The translations under genes and the position numbers were made by a program. A DNA stretch of 64,000 nt from positions 62,001-126,000 of the forward strand of contig JAQOTA010000023.1 of assembly GCA_029532415.1 (NCBI GenBank), given 5' to 3'. The number at the start of each line of letters is the position of its first letter. The stretch's first letter is position 1. The notes under the pieces are model-generated. The model made no database searches. It saw only the letters and a list, made by a program, of their open reading frames with translations, and was not told the origin of the DNA. Below, piece by piece: positions 48,968 through 59,667 of the stretch. The stretch is from Marasmius tenuissimus (Eukaryota; Basidiomycota; Agaricomycetes; Agaricales; Marasmiaceae).

Positions 48968-49348
48968 ACATCTGATTACTGTATCTACATTGAGTGGCAA
49001 GAGGACGAGAGTTTGAGGCGGTAAGAAGGTTCGGGCATTTGAGCGGTAGGCTGCGGTAGGACGCGTTGAGGACTGCAAACGGTGTAACCGTGTTGCCGCG
49101 CGGGTGCACAGCCACTGACCGGTCATCCAATAGCGTCGATCTGCGCCGAATCCCGATCGTATAAAAACGTGACCTTGACAAGTGTGATTAGATAAGAATG
49201 AGTCTGGCATGTGCCAGTCTGAGACCTTGAGTTCACTTCGTACCGGCTCCTCGACTCTCATTCGCAAAGGTCAGCTACCTGGTAAGACTCTCTCGCGGAT
49301 GAGCGTGTCCTTTGTGAATGCTGACACTGTGCCCTAGCAATTCAACTC

Positions 49349-50965
49349 ATGACGAAAAACGACCATGATTCATTGTCTCACGTTCAAAGCCTCCTGCGCA
49401 GCTCTATATCCTCTTCTGAGCGACATCTCATTTCTCAATACTTGGAGAACGCCCAAAAAGATCTTCGAAGTCACGAGATGGAAATCAACAAGCTCAAAGC
49501 AGCCCTTTTGCTGTTGGAGAACGAACGGGATCGACTGATGAACCGAGTGGCGAAGTTCCGTTCTCTGTTGGCACCGGTACACAGGCTGCCTACTGAGTTA
49601 CTAGTCAGCATTTTCAAGTACGCAACCGAGTGTGGGGATCTACAAGAACAAATCACACCCACCGAGGCGCCTCGGATTGTCACAATTTCCATGGTTTGCG
49701 GTCGATGGCGTGAAATAACCCTTTCAACGCCCTCCTTGTGGTCTTCCATCAGCCTGTGGTTGTTTGACTGGATTTACGTCGAGAAAATGGATGACGAAGA
49801 CGAATATACTTACGAGATCAGGGACACCGAAGAAATAACACGGCTGACACGCATCCTACAACTCTTTCTGAAGCGCTCCCAATCCACCCAGCTGGACTTG
49901 CGCTTGAAGTTTACGCTTTCATATCCCATGGCAGATTGCGAAACCCGGGCAGTCGGCTCTGTACTGGATGTTTTGCTCCCCTCGGCCTCGCGCTGGAAGA
50001 GTCTGACCATCCCCGTATCTGCGGGACTGTTATCCGACCTTCCAGCCCTTTCTCTGTTCCAAAACCTTCCCTCCCTTCAGCATCTCTCCTTGCCTTTCTC
50101 CTGGTCTGGACCACCCATCGGCGGATGCGTTTCCGTGACTTCCTTGTGTCTTGGACTGACTGTGAACCCTGACATGCTTCACATCCCGTGGCATCAGATC
50201 GAAAAGTTGCATCTTCAAACCTTTGTAGGGCCCATTGAGCGGGCGTTGGATACCGTACGCTTATGTCCGGCAGCCAAAGACCTCACCCTCGAGGGTCTAC
50301 CCCTCATAGTCAACCCCCCTGCCAATATTCCTCTTATCGCCCCATGTGTAGCTTCCTTTGCCCTCAGAGGCTTACCCCCGCTTTCAGGTCCGGGTCGCAT
50401 TTCTGTCTTCCAGCTTTTCTCATTCCCCAAGTTATCCACCCTGGCAGTAAGCGAAGACGACATCGATATGGGCGCCAACACTTTCTCCGATTTCCTGCGG
50501 CGTTCGGCTTGCAAGATCACGCATCTCACCATCCAGTCATCATATAGATATGGCTTGAAGGAGGATAAGGGTGTGGTTATCCCCTTTCTAGCGCTTCTTC
50601 CATCACTCAAAGCACTACGCCTCCAAGAAAAACCAGTATCTCCGACTATCCGAGAACAATTTAACCGCAACAAGATTGTCTCCCGCGTACTTCTAAGACG
50701 GTTCTCCGCTCATCAGAGATGCGATTCCAACTCCCCCTTCCTTCCCCATCTCACCTCGTTGACTCTCTCGGTCTATGGAAAGGATCTAGACACGGAAGCC
50801 CTCATAGAAGCAGTCACATCGCGATGGCTTCGAGCAGATTCCGATACAGGCATTGATCGCCTACAGACCTTGAACATCGAGCTTTTCGACAAGTTTTCGC
50901 CTGCGTTGGAGCCTTTGCATTATCTACGAGACGCAGGACTGAGAGTGGAGGTATTTGGCTGCTAA
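49349..50965 (+). CDS. F-box protein, paralogue 2
   Basis: Single-exon gene of 538 codons, closely similar to paralogue 1 over its whole length. It has an N-terminal coiled coil (YLENAQKDLRSHEMEINKLK), an F-box core (APVHRLPTELLVSIFKYA), VCGRWREITLSTPSLWSSI, and a leucine-rich C-terminal part ending YLRDAGLRVEVFGC. The leader carries a matching GTAAGA...CCTAG stretch (about 49281-49337), probably a 5'-untranslated intron as in paralogue 1. The most variable part is the middle of the leucine-rich region, as expected if it contacts the substrate. Confidence 0.85.
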   Translation: MTKNDHDSLSHVQSLLRSSISSSERHLISQYLENAQKDLRSHEMEINKLKAALLLLENERDRLMNRVAKFRSLLAPVHRLPTELLVSIFKYATECGDLQEQITPTEAPRIVTISMVCGRWREITLSTPSLWSSISLWLFDWIYVEKMDDEDEYTYEIRDTEEITRLTRILQLFLKRSQSTQLDLRLKFTLSYPMADCETRAVGSVLDVLLPSASRWKSLTIPVSAGLLSDLPALSLFQNLPSLQHLSLPFSWSGPPIGGCVSVTSLCLGLTVNPDMLHIPWHQIEKLHLQTFVGPIERALDTVRLCPAAKDLTLEGLPLIVNPPANIPLIAPCVASFALRGLPPLSGPGRISVFQLFSFPKLSTLAVSEDDIDMGANTFSDFLRRSACKITHLTIQSSYRYGLKEDKGVVIPFLALLPSLKALRLQEKPVSPTIREQFNRNKIVSRVLLRRFSAHQRCDSNSPFLPHLTSLTLSVYGKDLDTEALIEAVTSRWLRADSDTGIDRLQTLNIELFDKFSPALEPLHYLRDAGLRVEVFGC

Positions 50966-51523
50966 CAGTTACCTATACTTTGTACTTTCGAGCCGTGGGG
51001 CCGCGGAGTGTCGGTGTTCCTGAGAACATGATGTGTACGATTTTGTCGCTACTACGACCGGACGATGTAGCGTCTGCTTTACTTTACAGTACGGTCCATG
51101 AGGCCGCCTTTGTCCTTGAATTCATATTGATGCATCACTCTGCTTCGCGCCCCAAGGTCCTTGACGAAGACTTCCGTGAATCGCTCGTAGCTCACCAGTC
51201 ACTTGCCAGTTACTCGGAGTTCGACAATGGGACAGTATGCTGCGCATGTACTATTAAAATTATTTAGGTGACTTTCTAGTCTACGAAGAAAAATACAAGA
51301 GAATAATAGATACAAGAAGAACTATATACTAAGCAAGAATGGGAATGATATACTACTTCCCTTGAGTGTTGGTCAGACGAAAGCTATTGATACAGTTGAA
51401 TCATGAGAGAGCAAGGCGATAGCGAGATGAAAGGATATCAAGTGGATTGCAAAAACATAAGGATAAGTATGTCATAATCATAGGAGCATGCAAGGGCGTG
51501 GACCTTGGAGAAGGCGTACGGGA
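50966..51523. other. 3' region of F-box gene 2
   Basis: An open frame at 50980-51267 is in sequence homologous to the 3' region of F-box gene 1, where it is not kept open. It is therefore unlikely to be a gene. Confidence 0.5.
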
Positions 51524-53381
51524 TCACCGGTCGACGACTTCAGGAGGATACACCAGTGCATCCACGAAATCGGTGTTCATGATAGGCATGATAGGCTGCA
51601 TCGAGGGAGCATAACTCGATGGTTCAAACCCCTGCAAAGGAACAGGCGATATCGGCTGAGGTGCCATTATGGGTATATGACCTGGCCCGTACAGGAGGGT
51701 CGAATGAGGTTCCACAGTGGTGGGGGCAGGTGCGTCCAAAGGCGAAACAGAGTCGATTGGCGAGCCCATCTCGTGTGGTGGCGAGGACGCAGACAAGTCG
51801 AAATTGGCTGCGAATAATCCTCCTTCGACCTCGGGGAGTTCTTCACATCCTGCTCCGGCATCCGCGTTGCCGGAGGGCAGCCAACCCCACTGGGACTGAG
51901 TCCACTGAGACGATACAGGGTTGGCATTCCAGTCAAGCGTATAATTGGATGAACTGGCAGCAAATCTGTTCACAGTACCCCAGCTCCTTCGCGTGCCCCC
52001 AGCGCTGGATGCACGTCGACCGCCGAGAAGAACGCGGTGTTCAGTCGACATTTGATTGTAGTCGAAGTCCATGTCCATCGGTAGATAGTCGGTATGGGAT
52101 ACCATCGTGTCAGCAGGTGTGACGGGAGTGGAACCGGACACCTGAGGGAAGGAAGACTCGGGGAGACTGAAGTCGTAGGAGGGTTGAGTGGACACGTGCC
52201 ACGACGCCGTCGGGGGCGGGACTGAAGAACTTCGTCGGAGGTGTTGGAATCCCCAGCCTGAACTCAAACTCGATTGAGATGCTGGCGCAGAGGGTGCGAG
52301 CGATGCAAGACTGGGTATGGTCGGAAGTGAAAGGCCGTCCACGGCGGGAGAGGCCGATAGCGAGTAAGGAAGGTTGGCGGGCGATGAGATCCTCGAGGTG
52401 TCAGAAGGGGATGGGTGGTCGAGTTTTAGCGTCAGACCCCAGGCGGCTTCCTCGTGGTCGAGTAGGGTGGCGGCGTCGGACTGGAAGCCTGTGTCGTCGT
52501 CGAAGTAGCCATCCTCGGAAGCTGTAGGTGACCCAAACTCCTGGCCCTCCGTGAGTCGCTTGAGATAGTACTCGTCGTACTTCTTCATCATAGGACCCAA
52601 CTCTTCATGTTTGTAACCCAGCTTCAACTGTTTGGTGAGATACCTGTTTCTCTTGAGCTGAAAGTCGCGTTGCTTTTCGTAGTCGACCATCGCTAATTTC
52701 GTGAGGGATTGGCGTCTGCTCATGTCTTCGGTGGGGCGCTTTTTTGCGAGCTTGGGTTTGGTTTCTTCCTGGGAGGGGTCGTCGCCACGCTTGCGCTTCT
52801 TATGAACAGGTTTGTACCTGCAAGCTCGGTCAGGAATCCTTCTTCTAAAGTCAATAATGACGGAGTCTTACCGATAGTCTGGATAATTCTTCTTGTGTAT
52901 CTCCTTCTCGATCATGGCTTTTTTAGACCACTCAGCCTTCTCGGCAGGAGATAGTTCTCGCCACACTACGCCTAAATTTCGAAGGATATCAGTAGCTGGA
53001 TCGCGCTCAAAGATAGAAAGACCCACCAATCGCCTTGCTTAAGCTTTGTTCCTGCAAGCCATCATGAAATGTCGTTCCGGGCGTGTGTTGAAGTTTTACG
53101 TAGTGTTGTCGGAAGAGCATGAATGCATTCGGAGGACGTGGTATATGGCCCTGTGAGACTCTGCGATGCGCGGGACCGCGTCTCCTCTTCTTAGGCTGTG
53201 AGTCTTGTGGCGCAGCGTCCATAGACGATCGAAGTTGCTGTAGCTGTGCCAAGTCCAGAGATTGAAGCTCGTCCGCGGAATCGCGGTCTTGAGCATAGGT
53301 TGTTGGGGTCACAGTCTCCGCAAAGGTGAGCTGTGAGGGTGTAGGGATAGAAGAGTTGGTAGAACGCGTCGTGACAGGCAT
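51524..53381 (-). CDS. HMG-box transcription factor
   Basis: DNA-binding regulator of the fungal MATA-HMG type. Starts MPVTTRSTNSSIPTPSQLTF at 53381. A basic stretch PKKRRRGPAHRRVSQGHIPR precedes the HMG box: RPPNAFMLFRQHYVKLQ, LSKAIG, then after an intron VVWRELSPAEKAEWSKKAMI and EIHKKNYPDYRYKP, split by a second intron. KKRKRGDDPSQEETKPKLAK follows as a nuclear signal. The remaining 400 residues begin with a helix (DYEKQRDFQLKRNRYLTKQL) and become Ser/Pro-rich and disordered, ending FVDALVYPPEVVDR. Related factors act in mushroom sexual development, but the role here is not shown. An ORF running upstream to 53519 is probably untranslated leader. Confidence 0.85.
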
Positions 53382-55077
53382 GATCGCGCAAGATTGAGTG
53401 TGTTTCTCGAAATGTTTGATTATATGGGTCCAAGATCGTCGTCGAAGTGAGCCTGCAGGTCGCTGTCGCGTAGAAACGAGAAGACAATAGGGCTTTGTGA
53501 AGATGGATTGAGAGAACAATAGAGGAGGACAATAGCAGCTGAAGTAAGAGAAGAAAGCAAGTTATATAAAGGTTCGCCCACGCGGAGAAAGTACGGACCC
53601 CGAACACCCAGCGCGCGGAATAGAAGATCGCACAGCCACCGGACTTCGGTGGAAAGCCGGCGGGTGTAAAAGGTCGTCATGGTTGCCTGCTTTTTGTCTC
53701 TAGACAACCACAACACCTTCTTCGCCACCTTCATCACTGCAGGTCCGCTAGATTTTCTTCTGCTTCATTATCTCTCTGGCTTTTCCGGAGAGTCTTCACG
53801 CAAGAGTAGACTTGGACCCCCAGGACCCCGCATCAATTTACTCGGTCAACTGACCGGCGCTTGTGTTCTGCATTTGGACGCTACCTTGTACTTTGCTTTT
53901 CGTCGGTTTCCGATTTTGGACACTCGTTTATACGGCTCGAGGAACGTGGATTATAGGCCAGAGTATAAGGTCGAGTAAAGACAGGTGAAGACAAGGCTTG
54001 ACATAACTAGTAACGAGAGACCTTGTATAACCCTTCGCCGCAACTCCTACAACACGAGGGACGCAAAAACAAGGAACTGCCTCGGCATGCAATGTTACGA
54101 AAACACTTCAATTGAGGAAAGAGAGGGTTAAGATGACTTTAGGTCGATGGGGCGAATGCTGTATAGGTGCTTCGAGTGCTCTTTCTTTTATGAGAAGGTG
54201 AGCTCGTTGTTTTCATTTTGTCTCGTGTTCTTCTGGTTTCGTCGTGCTCGACCTTCTAGTTTTGTTGCACAGGTGCCGGGAAGAACATGTTGTACTTTGC
54301 TTCACTCTGTAGTCTTGAGCCGCAGAAAAGAGCGGGGAATCACACGAACTCCGACTTGATTTTCGCTTCTCGCCGCCCCCACACAGATCTGAAGAACTGT
54401 CAACGCCTGCCCTACATTCTGGATGTCCCAATCAGGATCTCCTTCCAATCAAATCCCCCACACCGTCCCGAGGAAGTGTCGTAACTTTCTCCCGCCCATT
54501 TCGTTGAAATTCCCACCACTGTCACTTTCGGTGTACGTTGTACTTAGGCGAGACAGCCGTAATTGCTTCCCCAGAGTGTTCTGCTTGGACCTTTTTGACG
54601 TGGACATTTGTACTTCGTTTTGGTCCTGTGCCTTGGTCCGAGTACATTGCCTTCCCGCCTCCTCCTTGTTTTCCTTCTACCTGCCTTATAGAGGCTGGCG
54701 GTATGCGTCGCACTTTACAACGGCTTGTACCGCAATGGGTAATTCACAAGCTTCGAGCGCCTGCGCAACCTGACTCGACCTGACTTCACCTCAACATCCA
54801 GTCGAGGTTTTGATTCGCTGGAGGCTGTAGCTACCATGGCGGCCCTTGTCAGATGTAATCGAACATCCCTTGTACCACCACGTTACAACATTCGCCTCGA
54901 CCGCCTTTTCGTTGAGCGCGGAATCCGCAGTCCGAGAGGACTTTGGTTTTTCCTAGCGGCCACTACGTTACTCTTGAATACCAGTCAAGGTAGCTGGTCC
55001 ATTACACTGCGGCACCGATCGCCTTTCTGGCTTGTACAAAAATTGTTCAAATATTGAAGCTGTCGCCTCAAGCTCAC
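53382..55077. other. long intergenic region, no gene recognised
   Basis: About 1.7 kb. It includes the HMG gene's leader and promoter. ORFs at 53679-53978 and 54423-54783 have no recognisable motifs. Confidence 0.45.
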
Positions 55078-55169
55078 TGGACACATCCGGAATTGAACCG
55101 GAGACCTTTCGCATGCTCTATGTCAGACTCAGTGCAAAGCGAATGTGATAACCCCTACACCATGTGCCC
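55078..55169 (-). tRNA. tRNA-Ala(UGC) with intron
   Basis: Read on the minus strand, GGGCACA pairs with TGTGTCC to form the acceptor stem. It includes the G3-U70 pair, the identity mark of tRNA-Ala. The D-arm is GTGTAGGGGTTATCAC, and the anticodon stem TTCGC pairs with GCGAA. The loop reads TTTGCA, so the anticodon is TGC. A short intron (about 19 bases) follows position 37, the usual place in eukaryotes. The T-arm is TCCGGTTCAATTCCGGA. Confidence 0.93.
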
Positions 55170-55539
55170 GACGTAGAACGGCGAGGCGGGGAACGGGCTG
55201 AGGACTGGAAGTCGGACGTTGACTAGGACTGGCCAGACGAATGTTGTTTTGAAGGACATCGTCTTTGATCCATCTCAGGGACCCTTATGAAACCAGAATG
55301 TGGCAGGGACGCAGAAACTCTGCAACCCAATCGCCGCGACGCGTTCGAGGAGCTCAAGTCGAGCCCGTGAGCCTAGGGGCTCTACTGGTCGGGTAAGTCT
55401 TTGGATCGCATCCGACAGTATCTTGAGAAAAGTAGCCACATAGATTCCACTGGATCCCAAAGCAACAAATACATTAACAAAAAGCTATATCACGCGTCCG
55501 AAAATTCGGCCAAAGATTTCGATGTTTGAGCTCGCCCGC
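55170..55539. other. intergenic between tRNA and hydrophobin 1
   Basis: No gene recognised. From about 55410 the sequence belongs to the duplicated unit shared with hydrophobin 2. Confidence 0.5.
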
Positions 55540-55992
55540 TCAAATGGTGATAAAAAGACATCCGATGGAGATGAGATTACCTACGGGTAGAGGCGTTATT
55601 AGTGTTCATTCACCAAGATGGACAATTAATTACCGTGGCTGTTGTCCTCGCAATAAACGGTAGTACTGGAGCTAAAGAAAACATAATCAGGACGGGACCA
55701 GTGACACCAGAAGCGGTCTAGACAAAACATACCATGCGCCGTTGCCTCCACCAATAACGGTGATCGGGGAGCAATTGAGTCCGACAAGGACGTTCACGTC
55801 CTGGATGACAATCCCCAAAAGACCAATAACCCCGGCGGCGGCAGGATCGCTCGCCTTCGTGGCCGTTTGGCAACATTGAATACCAGGGCAACTTTCCCCA
55901 CCACCACCGCCGCCGCCAGTCCTTTTAACGACAGCTGTGGCAGCCGCAAGGGTAGTCATAGCAGATAGGGCGAAGAACTTGTTGAAGTACAT
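55540..55992 (-). CDS. class I-like hydrophobin 1 (seven cysteines)
   Basis: Small secreted amphipathic protein that coats hyphae. Three exons: about 55735-55992, 55634-55671 and 55540-55580. A signal peptide MYFNKFFALSAMTTLAAATA is followed by KRTGGGGGGG, a Gly run after a Lys-Arg site. The cysteine pattern is CPGIQCC, LNCSPIT, GACSSTTVYC and SIGC. This matches class I spacing except that the sixth cysteine is Tyr (VYC in place of CC). The end is LISIGCLFITI. Introns lie as in other hydrophobins, after C5 and before the last cysteine. It has a close paralogue 2.2 kb away with the same oddity. Confidence 0.87.
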
Positions 55993-56063
55993 GGTTAGAG
56001 GTTGGAGCTTGAACAGGACTGGTAGTGTGTTCGAGTGAGGTTTCGTTCAAAACTTGACTCTCA

Positions 56064-56070
56064 ATTTATA
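56064..56070 (-). promoter_or_regulatory. TATA box of hydrophobin 1
   Basis: TATAAAT on the minus strand, 72 bases before the ATG at 55992. The paralogue has only a degenerate match at the same place. Confidence 0.5.
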
Positions 56071-56785
56071 GAATTCCTAGGGTAGAAGTGTGCCTTGATT
56101 CTTCTGGTCCTGAAAGCTATTTAGCATGACGTCGCTGTACTGGAAGAGCTCATCCCAATTTCTGGACGGAGAAAGGATAATAAAGATGCGAATGAGCGGA
56201 GGTTGTGTCGTGGCTTGACAGGGAATGAGAAAAACCAACGTATGGACGACAAGGCACTCGAATGGATTCGCGGAAAGTCTATTCAAGATTCTGAAGTGGA
56301 CCCGTTGATGACGGTAGTGACTGAGATCCAGAAAGCACGAGTTCCAGGGAGATTTGGCCGCCGAATATAAATCCACGGAGTCAGAGGGCACCTTGAGCGG
56401 TTGTTGGTAGATTTGGGACAGGCGCTATCAGTACCTCACAGTACCTGTGACGATGAGGGTGTCGATTTTTTGATTCAACAGCATTATATCCGTGCTTTTT
56501 AAGCGCCAACCGGAAGTCGTATGACGGAGACTGATTCCCGAGCGCAAGGGCCCAGGGCGGGTACAACAAAATGCGGTGGCCCAGGGGAATCGAGGGTGTT
56601 TGATGGAAGGTAATTCGGCGTTTTCTCGGCGACCTGGTTCCAGGTCTAAATCTAAGCAATGGCATCATCGCGAATTTGGCAAGTGACATTAGAACGTGAT
56701 GTTCACTCACTATGCAGTATCAAAGGTATTCCAATGATTGTGCTGAGGCGGCCCAGGTGACGTTCTGGGGAGAAAGAAAACGATA
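56071..56785. other. upstream part of hydrophobin duplication unit 1
   Basis: This region aligns in pieces with 58380-59000 upstream of hydrophobin 2, including the segment near AGAACGTGATGTTCACTCAC at 56690. Promoter elements are therefore duplicated. No other gene recognised. Confidence 0.6.
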
Positions 56786-57170
56786 CACTGCTGGCCAACC
56801 GTAATTTTACGACCGTAATTAGCAAGGTAAAATGCTTCGTAAAACACTTGGTTTTGCGGTCACATTCACCGGCGTCAAAAAGATATTTTTGAGCGCGCAA
56901 AGACACACGAAATACACGAGGCAAAAAGAAGATTTTTACGAGCGCAAAACTGTCCCGGATAAATCTCGGAAGCATTTTTACGGGCGTAAAAAGGCAAAAA
57001 TCAAAGAAAATTGTCACGTTTTTTCGCTCGAAAAAAGCAACCTTTGTCTTGGCTGTTTTGAGCGCTAAAAATTGGTTTTGACGCCCGTGAATTTGGTCAC
57101 AAATTCATATCTTTTACGAAGGCTTTTACCCCATTAATTGCGGGCGTAAAAACCTGGTTGGCCAGCAGTG
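56786..57170. mobile_element. 385-bp MITE with 15-bp perfect terminal inverted repeats
   Basis: Left end CACTGCTGGCCAACC and right end its exact reverse complement. Similarity weakens but continues for about 20 more bases. The element is flanked by ATA on both sides (56783-56785 and 57171-57173), a 3-base target-site duplication. It has no transposase gene and is AT-rich with several internal TTTTTACG-type palindromes. TSD length and termini would fit a PIF/Harbinger-like MITE, although ATA is not its usual TWA target. Confidence 0.85.
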
Positions 57171-57278
57171 ATAGAGAGGACGTCAATGAGAGATGATGCA
57201 GATGATGCCAGTGGTCTGTCTGAGTCGGAGTAAATGAAACAATGAAAAAGCCGTGGTCCGTGTGGGACCCGAACCGCG

Positions 57279-57640
57279 GGACGCGTCGACATCGATAGGG
57301 GCCATGATTTGCTGACCCTTGTTGTTCAAAACGTCCGGCCAAGCCACTGACAACCTGGCCTCAGTGTTACAAGTCCTCTACAAAACAGCAACAGTCTATC
57401 GCTTTACTAAGTACTGTGGACGCGTAACGCCCACAACCCGCGTTCGAAAAATTGAAGGTGGCAATTGTAAATACCTCACCGATAGCATGGGACGTCTCGA
57501 AACGCGTCGACGTCGATAGGGACTACACCCTCTTTTATACCAATTCCATGTCACTGACGACCTGTCCCCAGTCCTACTAATCCTCCATCAGAGCCAAAAA
57601 TCTATAAATACAGCAGTGTATACGCGATAACGCTCCCGAA
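57279..57640 (+). repeat. diverged tandem repeat (two copies)
   Basis: 57279-57405 and 57498-57635 share the same order of blocks: ACGCGTCGAC-TCGATAGGG, CACTGAC-ACCTG, then CAGCA-TATCGC-like. Similarity is modest and interrupted by gaps. Neither copy is coding. Confidence 0.55.
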
Positions 57641-57809
57641 ACGTGTTTGAACGCAAGTTGAGACCGAGTTTCATACTCCAGTATTTCGAGAAAAATAGCC
57701 ACATAAATTTCGCTTAATCCCAAAGTAACTAACAGTTACAAAAGACATAAAACTATATCCCGCCGTCCGGTGCATACCGCCAAAGATTCCGGTGTTTGAG
57801 CTCGTCCGC

Positions 57810-58276
57810 TCAGATGATGATAGGGACGCATCCAATAGAGATGAGGCCACCTACGAGGAGAAACAGCGAGATACCTTTATCAGTAGTTCGTAGAGAAGAT
57901 AGACAAGTACTTACCGCGGCTGTTGTTCTCGCAATAAACGGTGGTCTTAGAGCTGCAATGAAAGTGATCAGGACGTGGCCAATGACACAAAAGGAGGGGA
58001 GGAGACAAAAACATACCATGCGTCATTGCCTCCACCAACAACGGTAATTGGAGAACAGTTGAGTCCAGCACGGACGCTCAAGTCGGCGAGCATGATGCCC
58101 AATGCACCAAGAACCGCGGCGACAGAGGGGTCCCTCGCCGTCGCGACTGTTTCACAGCATTGAATGCCACTGCTGCAGGTTTCCTCCCCATCACCACCAC
58201 CGCCAGTCCTTTTGACGACGGGTGTGGCAGCCGCAAGGGTAGTCATAGCAGAGAGGGCGAAGAACTTGCTGTACAT
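57810..58276 (-). CDS. class I-like hydrophobin 2 (seven cysteines)
   Basis: Paralogue of hydrophobin 1 with the same three exons. It starts MYSKFFALSAMTTLAAATPV, a signal peptide, then KRTGGGGDGEE. Cysteines are CSSGIQCC, LNCSPITV, DACSKTTVYC and SIGC. The sixth position is again Tyr, and the end is LISIGCVPIII. The start at 58276 is chosen because it opens the signal peptide; the frame stays open upstream but without signal character. It lies in the same orientation as hydrophobin 1. Confidence 0.87.
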
Positions 58277-59000
58277 GTTTAGAGAGGTTGAAGCTTGAAC
58301 AGAACTAGTTATGTGTTCAGGCGAAGATTTGCTCAATGCTGAACCTCCTTTTGTACGATTTTTGTAGCGAAAGCGGACCTGTTTTCCGACTTTCCTCTCC
58401 AGATACCGGAATTTGTTGAACATGACGTCGGTCGACTAGAGGAATTCATCTCAACTGCTGGGAAACGGAGAAAGCAGATCAAAGATGCAACTGACCGGAC
58501 TTTGTGTGGTGGCTTGACAAGTGACGAGGAAAATGTACCCATGAACAACCAGGCACTCATTCGCATCACCGGAAGCTGTACTCGAGTGTCTGTAGGGTAC
58601 CTGTAAGTGACGGTGGTGGCTAACATTCAGAGAACACGGGGTTCAGAGAAGTTTGACCGTCTAGATAAAGTTCACGGAGTCAGAAGGACTCTAAGCTGTT
58701 GTTGGCAAATTTGGAACAGCCGTTATCAGTACCTCGCAGTACCTGTGACGATTGTGTCTGATGAGCTTCAGCGAGTCTTGATTCAACCAATTTTGTGCTC
58801 TTTTGAGAGGTTGGCCAAGGATTACTTCGTTGCCCGAGCCCGAGGGAATTGAGGGAAACAAACGCCAGGCGATTCAGTGCATGCTTTCTGACAAATTTCA
58901 GACTTAGGATGTTCAGGACTGTCTGTATGAATCACAATGAATAACGTCGACGACGTTAGAACGTAATATTTACTCACTTTGCGAGTTCTTCCAAGGTTTT
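58277..59000. other. upstream part of hydrophobin duplication unit 2
   Basis: Aligns in pieces with 56000-56720. The segment near 58960 (AGAACGTAATATTTACTCAC) corresponds to 56690 in unit 1, and similarity fades after that. Confidence 0.6.
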
Positions 59001-59667
59001 GTTCACTGTTCTTTCGATACCGACTACAATGGCCCTTTCACCATTCCTGTCGTGTCCAAAGAAGTCCTTTCAAATTTTCCAGGCAAACTGGTGAATATAT
59101 CAATTGAATATAGAGGACTCGGCGCTCAGAGGTGAGCGAGACATGAGATTTTGGCCGAACCGCGAGGTAGTTATCGGGGTGGCTACAAAATTCCCACGCT
59201 CCCGGGAGACCTTCTCCTCCTCCTCCCCCGCTCCCAACCTTCCACACGCTAGAAAGACGGCCTCGGACGATGTCAACCTCCCATCCCCGTCTCAACTCAG
59301 TGAACTCTCTTTATTGGAACCAGATTCCCACGCTCAAGCGCCTCTCCCCGCAAGCGACACAGGCGCCCCTGCACGCTCCCGCAACCCAATCAAATTCGTT
59401 ACGATGACTCTGAACCTCGTTCAGAACATGAATGTCTCCTTCGGGATGACATATTACAAATTGGAACAATACAGAGAAGTTCTCTATGTCCCCTGTACAA
59501 GGATGACATGCGCCTACAACCCCTCAATCTTTTGATGTTTTGGTGGATGATGTCATCGAAATGCTCAACCCCGGGCCTGACCCGCTCGTGAAAAGTCGCC
59601 GTCATTAACCGCTCTTTACCCTATTATTTAGAAACTCACCGCAGGAACAGCTTGACGCGTAGAAACT
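59001..59667. other. region of uncertain content before the recombinase gene
   Basis: An open frame at 59104-59535 (143 codons) encodes Ser/Pro-rich sequence (FSSSSPAPNLPHARKTASDD) without recognisable domains. It could be a fragment of a gene. Confidence 0.4.

Noticed and set aside
50980..51267. 95-codon ORF after F-box gene 2
   Set aside because: It lies in sequence homologous to the 3' region of F-box gene 1, where the frame is not open.
53382..53519. N-terminal extension of the HMG-box ORF
   Set aside because: The ATG at 53381 gives a more usual start; upstream residues are of leader-like composition.
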